NCBI GenBank assembly: GCA_029204225.1
Contig: CM055097.1
Coordinates: forward strand, 15,810,711 to 15,874,710
From: Diphasiastrum complanatum
Taxonomy: Eukaryota > Streptophyta > Lycopodiopsida > Lycopodiales > Lycopodiaceae
DNA: 64,000 nt
Direction of reading: 5' to 3'
The translations under genes were made by a program, and so were the position numbers. Below, one piece after another: positions 10,012 to 24,370 of this stretch (position 1 is the first letter of the stretch; each line of letters opens with the position of its first letter). A model generated the notes under the pieces. That model saw nothing but the letters and a program-made list of their open reading frames with translations, was not told the origin of the DNA and ran no database searches.

Positions 10012-10713
10012 TGTGAAAGTACTGTACTTTAGGACCATAAATAGATCTACAAAAGATCCACAAGAGTGATTGGATGCTTGCTTAACAATCTATCAAAAAA
10101 CTAGACACAAAAAAGTTGATCTAGATTGGCAATTTGACAAACAACAAGCATTAACAATCAAAAGCATTGATAAACATTGAAATCCAAGCCCACACGTGTG
10201 TAATACAGGCTGTAGTATGGCCTTCAACCTGAGAAACAAGTAGAAATTGATTTGGTCTCATTTGGATCACAAAAACTCAATGTACATAGTGAACTAGCTT
10301 GAGATTGCCAATGAGCTCCAAAATTTTTCTATCTTCTCACTATGGAGAGAGGGAATACATAGCAAATTCGACTTCCTTCTTGAAGTTAGGTGGATTTCCA
10401 GCATGTAATAAGGAAGTTAACTCACTCTCCTTGACCTAAAATGAAACCCTAGTCTATTTCCTAGAGTCATGCTCGGTAGATAGCTAGTTGGTCAAATTTT
10501 CACCTTAAATCTAGGATTTAGGTCCTATAAACTAGGAATCACTACCAAAATGACATGACCAACCCTATGGACTTGAGATAGCCTACATTAGGATGGGTTT
10601 TCCACGTGGCATCATGGCCTCACATGTGTGGGACCCACTTGTGTACACAATTTACACTATTCTACATGGTTTTTGATCAAGCTAGATTTGCCAATTTTTG
10701 GCAATTCTTCACA
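10012..10713 (-). repeat. 5' LTR of non-autonomous copia copy 2
   Basis: 702 bp; minus strand TGTGAAGAATTGCC to AGTACTTTCACA, followed by the PBS. Would carry the element's promoter. Confidence 0.9.
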
Positions 10714-11412
10714 AGCTTGCACACCAACCCAAGCATGTCACACCACTACATCACGTGAGGGCCAATTAAAGAGCTAGATTGAAATATTCTTTTTTTCAAT
10801 TAATGAAAGTCAATGGCACTAATAAGACTTTGTATTGTCAAAATCTTCTTAAGTTGTTGATGACATTAAAAAGAAAGCAATGTATATGATAATTTTTATA
10901 AATTTTTGTCACAGCATTAGCGGCTACTTTTTCCTTTTTATTTGTGTCTAAAGGCTATTCAACGGTACTTATAGGGGACTTTCATAGAGTTCTTGGCAAA
11001 TTCAAAAGAATAAATTTTTATACCAACAACTTCGAGCTATTTTTTTATCAATTTATTTAATGTACAAATACTTAAGCATATCTTATGACAACCAATGCCA
11101 TAAAACATTGTTGTTTGCAAGATACCACATAGATAGAGAGGTTGATTTAGAAAGGATACATTATGAAACAAAAAATATTTGAAGATTCTTGTTATTCATG
11201 TTCTATCTCCCTTTGTCTTATCTTTAAAATAAGTTACCTTTAAGCTCATTTTTGGACAACTTTGACTAGGCATGTCATGGATATGGCATTTCATTTATTT
11301 ACGTATTTGTTGACCTAATGTCACTCTATGCTACAAATTCCTAATTTTGTTGGATAAAAGCATGTCGATAATCTACAAGAAAAATTACAAAACATTTTTC
11401 AAGATTTGGAAA
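10714..11412. other. AT-rich spacer, nothing recognised
   Basis: No reading frame or repeat that I can support between the copia element and the (CA)n tract. Confidence 0.4.
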
Positions 11413-11436
11413 TACACACACACACACACACACACA

Positions 11437-11473
<37 letters not shown>
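11413..11473. repeat. Compound microsatellite (CA)n(TCA)n
   Basis: About 12 CA units followed directly by about 12 TCA units. Confidence 0.95.
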
Positions 11474-11857
11474 TCCTCTTGCATAACCAAAGTGATTCAC
11501 TCATTTATCAATATTAGAATTTCTAGAATTTTGAGCTTCTTGTAAGCATCTCAATTCTAGATATTTTCTTGTAGATGTGTGAAGGTGTGTGGAGAGTGCA
11601 TAGTCATTTTTTTAAATATTAAAAGACTATTGCTACTCCTATGTTGTTGGAGCATATAATTTAAAACATTACACATCATCTCCTCTTACATAACAAAAGT
11701 GTTTCACTTGTTGATATTAGAATTTCTAGAGTTTTGAGCTTCTTGTAAGCATCTCAATTCTAGATATTTTCTTGTAGATGTGTGGAGAGTGCATAGTCAT
11801 ATTTTAAATATTAAAAAATATTGCTACTCCTATGTTTTTGGAGCATATAATTTAATA
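11465..11857 (+). repeat. Tandem duplication of a ~190-bp unit
   Basis: Copy one (about 11468-11660) and copy two (about 11666-11855) both run from CATCATCTCCTCTT through TTTTGAGCTTCTTGTAAGCA to GGAGCATATAATTTAA, with scattered substitutions and small indels. No coding function seen. Confidence 0.8.
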
Positions 11858-12774
<917 letters not shown>

Positions 12775-12787
12775 TTCAAGACTTGAA

Positions 12788-12815
12788 CTATTTTAGGGCA
12801 CCTTCGGCTCTTTCA
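12788..12815 (+). repeat. Inverted repeat arm, left (pairs with 15604-15632)
   Basis: TTTTAGGGCACCTTCGGCTC here is matched on the opposite strand at 15632-15604 by TTTTAGGGCACCTTTGGCTT. The two arms enclose 2.8 kb that contains a copia fragment. They could be terminal inverted repeats of a DNA transposon with TA flanks, or two inverted copies of another repeat. Confidence 0.5.
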
Positions 12816-12939
12816 CAAAAAATCTGAAGAGAGAAAAAACGAAGGTCGTCTATTTTGAACGAGGAACGTTCCCAGCCACTTCCCGAAATTTGCGAAGTGA
12901 GAGAAAACCACTTCACGTAAAATGCAAAGTGAGAGAGTT

Positions 12940-13686
12940 TGTGACATCCTCCTCCATGTCAACATTCCCTATGGGTTGACAGTATACACTATGTACAGTT
13001 GTCACAAGAGCCATATACTTTCAAGTACAATGGCTTACCTAATTAGGTGAAAAACATTTAATGTAGTTAATACATGGATGCAATCTATAAATAGATCATC
13101 CTAGCATAGATTACTTGAGACGCTCCTCCCATGAGACATATTATTTGAGCCTCCCAATTATGCCGTCATTTTGGTTGTAATTGCTATTTTATTGTGCTTC
13201 AGTGTAATATAGCAGCAACATGCTTTTCTATCGGTGTATAATGTAGATGAATGCTTGTTGTGATTGAATGCACTTTATTGTTGTTTCATCGCGCTTGTTT
13301 ACTCACTCTGATCAAAACATGGATGTCTACGACTCCTCAGTTTTTTATCAGACGATGGCTATCTTTGATGCCTGAGGAATTTGCGCTATCACATTGCTAT
13401 TTCAATCTATTTCAGAACTAAGCTTCACATTGAATCCATTTTTCAGTAATACCACACACGAACCATTTTTAATCTCTTGGGTGGACTGTACTCTTGTTTT
13501 TGTGAGTATGAATTATTTTTTAAGATCCTATTGGGCAATTAGAACACTTAAAGCTGTGATTATATTTAGCATAGGCTTTCTATTAGACTGTTTCTGCATC
13601 TGGCAACTAATTATAATGGGAGAGCTGTTCCGCAATATTCCTGCTCTCTTTTTCGTTCGCGTTATCCTATCTCCCTTGCCCTATCA
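12940..13686 (+). repeat. Probable 5' LTR of a copia element
   Basis: Runs from TGTGACATCC to CTATCA, followed by a degenerate primer binding site TTGGTATCACA. A TATA-type promoter motif lies at 13086. The matching 3' LTR is absent because the element is cut off at the (CT)n tract. Confidence 0.6.
13086..13094 (+). promoter_or_regulatory. TATA-box-like motif in the LTR
   Basis: TATAAATAG, about 150 bp into the putative LTR and 600 bp before the primer binding site; the expected position for a U3 promoter. Transcription is inference only. Confidence 0.45.
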
Positions 13687-13744
13687 GATTGGTATCACAT
13701 ATAAACTGAGAGATTAAGTGTGTTCTATTTGTATTATTGTTAGT

Positions 13745-15592
<1,848 letters not shown>

Positions 15593-15603
15593 CGAACATT
15601 TCG

Positions 15604-15632
15604 TAGAAAAGCCAAAGGTGCCCTAAAATGGT
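15604..15632 (-). repeat. Inverted repeat arm, right (pairs with 12788-12815)
   Basis: Minus strand TTTTAGGGCACCTTTGGCTT; see the left arm. The similarity continues outward for several bases (TTGAAC and GTTCAAC). Confidence 0.5.
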
Positions 15633-16350
15633 TGAACTTTGAACTGTGCCTAAGTGTCACATTTCGGGGAAATTCAAAAAGACAAAACTATCGCGAAATA
15701 GTTTAAACTGTTGAACTATGCTAGTTTTGCATTTCGAAGAAATGCAAAAAAGACGACACTGTGGCGATCACAGTTTATTTCTGCAGATTGTTGCGACACT
15801 TAGAGTATTTTGCAGACTGTCGCAAAAGTAATGTATTTCTGCAGACTTGTTCTAAATGCTAATTTTGTGGAAGTCCTTGAAGATGGCCAAGTCTTCAATG
15901 ACTTCAAATTATTGAATTTAACATTTGAACTTGAAATTATGATAGGATTGGTTACCCTTTGTTGGAGATCAGCCGGAAGCCCATTGTAGACATTCTTCAA
16001 ATAAATTGGCTGTCTAAGTTTGTGATTCCTGCAGGTATCAAATGAACAGACGTAGAATCAAAGTTGGTTTCACCTGACCCTAGATCAATGAGCAATAAAC
16101 GTGCAGGAAGAATCATGAAATAGAAATTAGTCATTCACCAAGGAGACAACTGCGGGCTTAATTTCCAACATTCTCTTAATTGATTCAAACATCTATTGAT
16201 AAGTTTTTCCAATTCTAAGTGATTGTGAGATGTGTTTAAAATGAAACTTAAGAAATACAACTTCGTATAAGAATGTAAGAATTTTGAAAACAATATATAC
16301 TGGCCACAAGTGTATTGTTTTATAACAAAATTAATTGTGACATATACATA
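15633..16350. other. Spacer with short similar motifs, no gene
   Basis: Three short related motifs (ATTTCGNGGAAATNCAAAAAGAC and TGTCGCAA types) recur between 15660 and 15850, suggesting decayed duplication. No reading frame recognised. Confidence 0.3.
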
Positions 16351-16354
16351 GTTT

Positions 16355-16690
16355 ATTCATCATCGCAAGATTCAAATTCATTAGCTAATACATCTTGCAA
16401 CTCATCTCCGCTGAGATGATTTTCATCATCACTATAGAAATCAGACACCCTCTTTTTTTCATCATGAAGAGAATCGCTATTGTCCTCTTCATCATTTGGG
16501 TCGAAATCATTTTATTCATTCATGGGGTTTTCAAGTTTTATAAAACTTGAAAATATATGTACATCTTCATTAGATATATTTGTGTTGTCCAAATTTAGAT
16601 CCTCCATTTCATTTTCAGCATATGCATTTTCAAATACATGTCTTGCGCGTGGTTTAACTTGAACAACATTTCTTGTTGTTTAGTTGATCT
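16355..16690 (-). pseudogene. Acidic C-terminal fragment, transposase-like
   Basis: On the minus strand a continuous acidic tail reads VKPRARHVFENAYAENEMED, then a segment with one TAA, then DPNDEEDNSDSLHDEKKRVS and a final ESCDDE before the stop near 16359. Acidic tails of this kind end several plant DNA-transposon proteins (for example CACTA/EnSpm), but no catalytic domain is present and the assignment is inference. Confidence 0.35.
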
Positions 16691-17034
16691 AGTTGAAAAA
16701 ACAATGTTAAGATTAGAGATTTGTTATCATAAAAATTTAATTCACACTGAAATAGATGTGATGAAAAAGTGTAAATGCTTAATATAATACTGGCTATGAT
16801 TCACAAGTAAAAAAATGTCAATCTCATGCACATGTGTTTACAATGGCGCAGCAACACCAATATGTCTAAAAAGTCCATGCTTAATGTCTTGGTGAATCAT
16901 AAAGCAAAAAGCCAATATGACCTTTTTTTATGGTTGTATTTTATCTTCTATAGTTGATTTTGAACCATTCACATTAAACAAAAAATATTTACCCATTTTA
17001 CCAAAACACATCTCATATATGGCTTGTGTAGCCG

Positions 17035-17144
17035 TTTGACTAAGGCAAATAGGGAGTGATAGACTACTGTTCAATGCCTTGGCTCTGGTAGTACTCCTTG
17101 AATTCAGTAGAGATATACTCTCCACTGTTGTTGGACCTCAGGGC
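17035..17144 (-). pseudogene. Copia integrase core fragment
   Basis: Minus strand LRSNNSGEYISTEFKEYYQS matches the copia integrase motif around the second catalytic Asp (RSDNGGEY), which is Asn here, followed by a decayed PYTPQQNG-like stretch with two TAG stops. The fragment stops exactly where the LTR at 17145 begins, so that LTR probably inserted into it. Confidence 0.65.
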
Positions 17145-17759
17145 TATGAAAGATTCAACATCATATTTGCTACATTTTTATATTTGGCAAATTGAGGCCA
17201 ACTTTTATTTTAGACTTAGAGTTTGACTTTTTCAAAGTTCATTAGTCTAAAGTGTGAGAAAGTTAGAAGTTGAGTTTGAGTAGATTCAAATTTGAATGTT
17301 GGGTACATTAAATCTAGACCCAAAAATAGTAGGGTTTACATTTTGGAGGGAAAGCCAAGTGGCCAAATAGGTTTTGGACCTGCTATAAAAGGATGTAACT
17401 TGTGGAGAGACATATCTTCTCTCTTCTCTATCTCATTTTGTGCTTATACATGGTTCTCTTGGGTTCTACTATTCGTTGGTGCACTATACTTGTGATTGCT
17501 TGCAATTCTATGTGTAGAATGATCTATGTTTGTTATTTTTGGATCCACAAGTGTGAAATATAGTAGCTTGCTAGTTTTGTACGGAAAACAATAGTACTTT
17601 ATGTTTTGATTCATGTTTGATCAAGTTCTATTAGAGTTTGCATCTCATTTTGTGTGTAGATGCTGATCTTTTTACATTGGCAAGATTGGTAGAGTAGCTT
17701 CTTTTGTAATCCAAGATCTTTTTGTGGATTGGATCATCATTGATCTGAAATCCTTCACA
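17145..17759 (+). repeat. LTR of copia fragment A
   Basis: 615 bp, TATGAAAGATTCAAC (TGTGAAAG in the relatives) to GAAATCCTTCACA. Clearly homologous to 23149-23783 and 58935-59581 in reverse. Confidence 0.85.
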
Positions 17760-18060
17760 TGGTATCAGATCTTGTGTTTTAGGTTATGAAGGAGAAAATC
17801 ATATCTATCAATGATTTGGTAAAGATATCAAGGCTAGAGCATGCTAGAGAGGATTCTACACCAAAATCGACTTTCTTGTATTTGTAGATAGGATCTTTTG
17901 TAGATCAAAACCCTATACAAAGTTATAAACTTGATCAATTCTGATTTCTGAGCTCACATACTGGATTTGGCCAATTTTTGGATCATTGGATCAGCCTAAG
18001 TGGTGGCTAATAGATTGCATATCAGATTTTCAGCATTTGCATGTATATTTGGAATAATCA

Positions 18061-18438
18061 CATTAGAGGAGTTCTAAATCCAAAAAAGACCCTTTGTAAA
18101 GATTATTTTTATATTTTTTCTCAAATGTTTATTACACATGGACCAATCAAAACACTCAAATTTGAAATCTACATAACGTAACTTTTTGAGTCCACATTTT
18201 GATTCCATACTAAAAATGACATAACTTTCTAGTGGTAAGTCCGAATTTAGCGGAGTTTGGTGCATTGGAAAGCGCTCAACAAGGGCTTTCCAATGATATG
18301 TTAGATGACATACTTTTGAGCTACGATTAATAAGTTATGGCAAGTCAAATGTATTAGTGTTATAATATTTTAATAATAAAAAAAACATCTTGCACGAATT
18401 TTGAAAGGGTCTTTTTGGAAATCAAAACTCCTCTAATG
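18061..18438 (+). mobile_element. Short TIR element, copy 2 (378 bp)
   Basis: CATTAGAGGAGTTCTAAATC ... AAAACTCCTCTAATG. The uninterrupted relative at 22860 (minus strand) reads GGAATAATCA-like sequence joined directly to ATTTTTTGTG, and removing the element here restores exactly this join with no duplicated base. A second empty relative lies at 58625. Confidence 0.9.
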
Positions 18439-18680
18439 ATTTTTTGTGATTTTGTCAAAACCCTAAATTTGATTGGATCTCTAAATAGTGAGATTGCTGG
18501 ACTTCATTTGAGTGTGTTTCGATCTTAGGAAGTGGCAAGAGTCATTAGATTGAGGATAGATCATAGGTTGATCAAGATTTCATGATTCTATGTGTTGATT
18601 TGCTTGGTATAAGTGCTAGAAGAGAATTTTTGTGTAGTTTCAAATCTTTGTGATTTCTTTTGAAAACATTTGTTGTTAGG

Positions 18681-19235
18681 TAGACCTACCGTATTTTCCA
18701 CTTTCCCATTTTAATTTTACTTGGAAGTAGGAAAGGGTCTGCTGAAATTCATACGTGTGGGACTCCCTACACATGTACTTTTGATCTCTTAAGCCCAATA
18801 ATACCATAAAGATCAGACTAGCATTGGTTGTCAATAAGAAAGTTGATCATACAAGAAATATTATTGTGTTACAAACAAGATTTGTCAACAAAACATAAGA
18901 CTAAGCATAATAAATGTCTCAACTCGACTAGAGAGAGAAAATAGAAAGTACAAAACTCGTGTAAAGAGAGAGAGCACAAAGAGCTTGTCTCCAAATTTGC
19001 AATTCACACAAATTTCATCATTTTCTCAATGAGAGTACATCAGATATATATAGATCCATGGACTCTCCTCCTACTTTGAGTTGAATTGGAGTTGTGAATC
19101 CACCTCTCAAGCTATCTAGACTTATTCAAGCCACCTCACTATGTCTAATTGTGCCACCTAGTCTTTTCATGCATTAAATGTGGCATGTAAAGTACAAATG
19201 GCAATTCTTATGGTAGCTCGAGTTTCTACTTCTAC
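18681..19235. other. Unassigned sequence between retroelement fragments
   Basis: No reading frame. Contains a GA-rich patch at 18930-18980 and a TATATATAG motif near 19054. May be LTR sequence of the neighbouring minus-strand gypsy element, but I cannot match it to another copy. Confidence 0.3.
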
Positions 19236-19309
19236 CTACCTTGAATATTTTATTCTAAGATGGGTCTTTACTAAGCCAAAAGAGCTTAATTCATCTTTGG
19301 CATTTTTAG

Positions 19310-19659
19310 GACCCCTACTCACAACATTAGATAGATTTTTCCAATACTTTGACAGGGTCTTCCATGAACTTCTGAGCTTTAAACCATGTGCTAAGGGCTC
19401 GTTTGACAATCTCCCAATCTGTACGCTCAGTTTCATCTTGATTATAATACCAATCTTGTACTGCACCCGTTAAGCCCATTAGAAATAGCTTAAGTTTATC
19501 TTGAGAAAAAACTTTGTCATGAACTTCACAAGATTTTGCATAGATTTGGAGAAATCTGACTGGACCAAATAATCCATTGTACTTGGGTAGATCCAACCAG
19601 GGTGATCTTCTAACAATGATTGGATTGACTTCATGGTGAGCAGCTCCAAGAGCAGCCAT
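19310..19659 (-). pseudogene. Gypsy gag (Retrotrans_gag) fragment
   Basis: About 110 codons from MAALGAAHHEVNP. LPKYNGLFGPVRFLQIYAKS and GLTGAVQDWYYNQDETERTD with WEIVKRALSTWF are typical of the gypsy capsid domain (F-x-G region, then A-x-x-W-(Y/F), then W-x-x-F). The frame shifts near 19330 and the similarity continues for a short distance in another frame before being lost. Follows a gypsy PBS 1.35 kb upstream, as expected. Confidence 0.65.
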
Positions 19660-20493
19660 TTTTGCAAATTAAATCAATCGGACAATGTGATTGGATCTAG
19701 ATTCTCAACCAGAATCTATTTGAGTTTAGATCTGCAAAAAAAAAATTCACTTGATAATTATTAGATTTTTGGTTTTTGGAAAAAGATCTATGATCAAGCG
19801 ATCGACACTTTTAAGAATGATGAATTTTCAGAATCAGAATCAAATTGTAATAGAATTGTCCAAAAATTTGACAAAGGCTTGATCTGGAAAATCAGAACCT
19901 AAAAATAGTACTGGCGAATGTTTCCTAAACGAAGGTTGACTTGGCGAAGGTTCTTTAATGTTATTTTGGATAAAAAATTCTCTGATTAGGCTATTCTTTG
20001 ACAAATTTGATAAAACTAACCTTCGTCGGACTCTCAAATAATGAATCTGTCTCAGATAAGACTAGGGTAGGACTGGCGAAGGTTCCTTATGCACAAAATT
20101 TGGTTTTTGTAATTTGACGAGAGTAAAAATAGAGATTTTTCTAGATTCTGACAAAAAACTCAAAAATAATAACTTACTATCAATAGAATCTTCAGAAGTT
20201 TCGACAAAGGTTACAAATGTAATGCTACTATTTTTTTTACAAAAAAGAGACATTTTTGACAAAAATTAGACAATATGACACATGGCCTTTGTTCAAACTC
20301 ACTGATGAGCAAAAATAGTAAGTCAGACTGACAAAACTTTGGCAAAGGTTTCTTGCAAAGGTTCTTTTTGAAAACGAAAAATTTTGTAAAAAGGTGTTAA
20401 ACTCTTCACAAAAAATTAACCAATTCTAGATGAACAGTCATTTTGACCTTCTATTTTTAAAATTAACATTCGCCGACCTGGCATTAGATAGAT

Positions 20494-20540
20494 CTGAATC
20501 ACACCTATGCATAGTAAATCACACCTATGCATAGTAAATC
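20494..20540 (+). repeat. 21-bp tandem duplication
   Basis: AATCACACCTATGCATAGTA is repeated twice head to tail, with the start of a third unit (AATCAGACG). Confidence 0.85.
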
Positions 20541-21015
20541 AGACGAATGTTTTTTTTTTTATAGGGTTTTGGGTGTTTTTTGGTATTTTTGATGGTTTTT
20601 CTAATGTTTCTAGAAATTTGTTGGGAAGGAATGTTCACCCTTCAAAGTAAATGTTTTGTGATAAAAAAACGAAGGTGCCTGCAGCTCGGCGAACATTTTC
20701 TAAAAGAGGGTAAAAAGTTGTCAGTTCCAATGACAATTTTTGTCTTCTTTTGACCAAAATCTGGTAGATTTGACCGATTTTTGTTGTTTTTTTTTATTTC
20801 TCAAATCCAGATGGATCTTAAAAATGGTGATTTGAATAGCTTTTCCTATTCAATAATTGGATTAGATTTCAAACAAGAAAATCTTCTGAAATCAAGCAAG
20901 ATCACTTCCAAACTAACCCTAAAATGCAATTTTAGCACTATTCATGCCAAGACAAGATGTCTAATGCAAGCTAACCATCCAACAAACATGGTGTAAACTG
21001 AAAAATTGGTGTAGC

Positions 21016-21037
21016 TCCCCGGCAATGGCGCCAAAAT
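21016..21037 (-). other. Gypsy primer binding site
   Basis: Minus strand TTGGCGCCATTGCCGGGGA, one substitution from the TGGCGCCGTTGCCGGGGA common in plant gypsy elements. Confidence 0.75.
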
Positions 21038-21054
21038 TGTAGTGAGACTATTTT

Positions 21055-22500
21055 TGCTTAATTCCACTATTGCTAATTGTAGTAAATCCATGAATATCTG
21101 AATGTACAAGTTGAAAAGGCTTTGTAGATCTAGTATAAGGTAGTCTATGTGATTTAGACAAAGCACAAGACTCACAAACATGATTGATGCCACTTAAGGA
21201 ACTTGGCAGACCTATCACAACCTTCTTTCTAGCCATTACCTCCAATGACTTGAAGTTGAGGTGTTTCATCCTTCTATGCCAAACCTCTTGAATAGGTATT
21301 TGCTCTCTTGCAACACATCCAACTTGGTTAGCAATAACACAAGCATCTAGTCTGAACAACTTTCCTTGCCTTTTACCTTTTCCAATCAAGACATCCTTCC
21401 TTTTGGTCATACAAGCATCTCCATCAAACTGAACCTTGAGGCCTTTACTTAGCATTTGACTCACACTAATTCTTAGCAAATTCTTGGTAATAGATGGAAT
21501 AAACAAGACATCATCCAAATGAACATTCCTATTTGTAGAGAGAGAAATAGGAATTGTGCCAATCCCTTTGATTGCACACTCACCATCATTGGCCGTGTAG
21601 ATCACCCTCTTGTCATCTCCATATGCCAACAAAGAAGTGAAATACCAAGGGTCTAGATCTCCATCATTAGCAGGCATACATGAAGACATCACAAAAGCAT
21701 CATCATTTGCATCTTGAAAATCCAAACCATCCTCATCAAGAGTAAGATTATCTTGCTTGTCTCCTTGATCTCTCTTCTTCTTGTAGCACTCACTTGCAAA
21801 GTGTCCTTTGATGCCACAATAGAAGCACTTGAGCTTTGATCTATCCTTCATTTCGCCATTTGAAAAAGCATCCACTCGAACTGCCCTTTAGACCACTTAC
21901 TTTTAATTTTTCCCTTGAATTTGCCCTTTGTGAACATAGCCTCCTCTTGAAGTATCGATGTAGATCCACCTCTTGCTTGAAGCCTATATTCTTCATTGAT
22001 CAAGATCTCTTGAAGATCCATCAAACTTGGCAAAGTATTTTGAATAGCAATATTTTGAACAATGTTAGCATGATCATCCAACAATCCATTAAGAATAACT
22101 TGAATAAGTTCTCCTTTCTTAATGCTTTCATCAATGCAAACCAACTCATCATTCAATGCTTTCATCCTCAAAATAAAAGTACTTGGACTTTCTTCAATAT
22201 TTTGCAAATAAGAAAAGATTTGCCTTCTTACAGTCAACACTCTAGAAGAAGACTTGGTTCGTAAATCTTCTTCAATGAATCCCAAACATCCTTAGATGAA
22301 GTACACTTACCAACTTCCTTGAGAAGCTCATTGGTAACATTCATCTTGATAATGTGTAGAGCCCTTTTGGCCCTCTTATCATACCTCATTTGATCTTGTT
22401 GTGTTGTTGTTCTCTCCTCCAAAACTACAACAATATCCAAAACATCATTCATCTCAAGAAGTGATTTCGTCCTCACTTTCCACAATGAATAGTTACTTGA
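21055..22500 (-). pseudogene. Copia gag-protease-integrase N-terminus, broken
   Basis: Three overlapping minus-strand frames cover gag: 22485-22234 (RALHIIKMNVTNELLKEVGK), 22285-21848 (FSYLQNIEESPSTFILRMKA, GELIQVILNGLLDDH) and 21875-21048. The last has the CCHC knuckle CFYCGIKGHFASEC, a protease region whose catalytic DSGA is replaced by DPWYFTSLLAYGDD (active site lost), the GAG-pre-integrase motif VWHRRMKHLNFKSLEVM, the zinc-binding CESCALSKSHRLPY and the first integrase Asp in LVHSDIHG. Two frameshifts, near 22250 and 21870. Related to the non-autonomous elements at 4.4-10.7 kb but with an ordinary integrase start. Confidence 0.8.
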
Positions 22501-23148
22501 GGTAACTATTCATTGGCTTCCAACATGACTCCACTTGATGTTGCCATGTACCAATGACCTGATCTTCTTTTTCAACCTGTTTCAATGCACAAAGCACTCC
22601 TTTGAACAACAACAAATGTTTTTAAAAGAAATCACAAAGATTTAAAACTATCTCAAAAATTCTCTTCTAGCACTTATTCCAAGAAAATCAACACATAGAA
22701 TCATGAAATCTTGATCAACCTATGATCTATTCTCATTCTAATGACTTTTGCCACTTCCTAAGATTGAAACACACTCAAATGAAGTATAGAAACCTCACTA
22801 TCTAAAGATCTAATCAAAATTAGGGTTTTGACAAAGTCACAAAAAATTGATTATTCTAAATCTACATGCAAATGCTGAAAATTTGATATGCAATCTATTA
22901 GCCATCACTTAGGCTGATCCAATGATCCAAAAATTGGCCAAATCTAGCATGTGAGCTCAAAAATTGGAATTGATCAAGTTTATGAACCTATATAGGGTTT
23001 GGATCTACAAAAGATCCAATCTACAAAAGCAAAAAACTCGATTTTGGTGTAGAATCCTCTCTAGCATGCTCTAGCCTTGATATCTTCACCAAATCATTGA
23101 TAGATATGATTTCCTCCTTCATAACCTAAAACACAAGCTCTGATACCA

Positions 23149-23783
23149 TGTGAAGGATTTCAGATCAATGATGATCCAATTCACAAAAAGATCGTGGATT
23201 ACAAAAGAAGCTACTCTACCAATCTTGCCAATGTAAAAAGATCAGCATCTACACACAAAATGAGATGCAAACTCTAATAGAACTTGATCAAACATGAAGT
23301 ACTATTGTTGTCCGTACAAAACTAGCAAGCTACTGTATTTCACACTTGTGGATCCAAAAATAGCAAATATATATCATTCTACACATAGAATTGCAAGCAA
23401 TCACAAGTATAGTGCACCAACGAATAGTAGAACCCAAGAGAACCATGTATAAGCATGAAATGACATGGAGAAGAGAGAAAATATTTCTCTCGATGAGTTA
23501 CATCTTTTTATAACAGGTCAAAACCCTATTTGGCCCCTTGGCTTTCCCACCAAAATGTAAACCTTACTATTTTTGGGTCTATATTCAAAGTACCCAACAT
23601 TCAAATTTGAACTTACTCAAACTCAACTTCTAACTTTTCCACACTTTCAAAAAGTATTTATTCAAATGAAATTTAGACTAATGAACTTTGAAAAGTCAAA
23701 TCCCAAGTCTAAAACAAAGTTGGTCTCAATTTGCCAAATATAAAAATGTATCAAATATGACTAAACTAGTTGAATCTTTCACA
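23149..23783 (-). repeat. LTR of copia fragment B
   Basis: 635 bp; minus strand TGTGAAAGATTCAAC to GAAATCCTTCACA, then TGGTATCAGAGC. Confidence 0.9.
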
Positions 23784-23839
23784 AAAACCACTTTCAAAAT
23801 CCCATTTGATACAAATCCCATCATGTGATGGCCTGCAAG

Positions 23840-24370
23840 TTGTTTGACATACTTGAGAGATATCAAATTTTCATGAACAAAGCATTTGGTAACCTAGTAT
23901 TCATAGACATGAAAATATATATGGATGGCATATGTATTGACACTAATAATTTGGACAATCACATGAAAATTCTCCAAATATGCTTTGAAGTTTATTTGAA
24001 GTGGCATATATATCTAAATCCTTCCAAATGCTTTATGTGGCTTTACTTATGGGATTAATCTAGGCCACAATACTAGCAATGAAGGTGTCACAATTAACCA
24101 AAAAAACTAGATAAGGTACAAAATATGTTCCGAGCAATGTAAAATAATCAAAATATTATAGAAGATTTTGCAAAGATAATAGCAACATCACTTGCCTACT
24201 CATTTGATTTCTCCAGGCTAATGTAAAGGTTGAATGGGTTGATGAAGAGCAAGGGCTTTTCATAAAAAAAAATGGCAGTTATTAGAGCCTCCATAGTCAA
24301 AGCACCAATTTGGACAAAAGAATTTCATGCCTTTGTTCAAGTCAATTGAATTAGTGTAAATTGTGGTTTG
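23840..24370 (+). pseudogene. Gypsy reverse transcriptase fragment
   Basis: KIYMDGICIDTNNLDNHMKI contains the RT active-site strand with YMDG in place of Y-x-DD, followed by LKWHIYLNPSKC (normally L-x-LNPxKC) and NEGVTINQKKLDKVQNM from the RT-RNase H connection. IVKAPIWTKEFHAFVQVN near 24300-24350 recalls the start of RNase H. Several stops. Orientation plus. Confidence 0.6.

Larger units (their letters stand above)
7237..10713 (-). mobile_element. Non-autonomous Ty1/copia-type element, copy 2 (complete)
   Basis: Complete element of 3,477 bp on the minus strand: 5' LTR (10713-10012), primer binding site TGGTATCAGAGCC, short leader, one long open frame (9841-8204), polypurine tract (7952-7939), 3' LTR (7938-7237). 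AGCTT occurs at both outer edges, consistent with a 4-5 bp target duplication. Gag is reduced to its C-terminal part, the integrase is degenerate, and reverse transcriptase and RNase H are missing, so mobility would need a related autonomous copia. The intact frame shared with copy 1 shows that this reduced form was the mobile one. Confidence 0.9.
17145..18680 (+). mobile_element. Copia family 'TGTGAAAGATT', 5'-end fragment A
   Basis: LTR (17145-17759), primer binding site GGTATCAGATC and the first 0.9 kb of internal sequence (ATG at 17787, MKEKIISINDLVKISR). The same internal sequence follows the LTRs at 23149 and 58935 on the minus strand. Interrupted by the TIR element at 18061-18438 and cut off near 18680. 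Confidence 0.8.
19236..21045 (-). mobile_element. Gypsy-type 5' internal fragment with PBS and gag
   Basis: The minus strand carries a gypsy primer binding site (TTTTGGCGCCATTGCCGGGG, 21037-21016), a long non-coding leader and a gag fragment (19659-19310). The LTR is lost: a copia fragment abuts about 10-15 bp upstream of the PBS. The PBS type is the one known from Athila/Tat-like plant gypsy elements. Confidence 0.7.
21050..23783 (-). mobile_element. Copia family 'TGTGAAAGATT', 5' half, fragment B
   Basis: Minus-strand LTR (23783-23149), PBS (TGGTATCAGAGC), leader, gag, protease and the beginning of integrase, cut off near 21052 next to a gypsy PBS. Same family as fragments A and C. No RT, RNase H or 3' LTR in the window. 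Confidence 0.85.
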
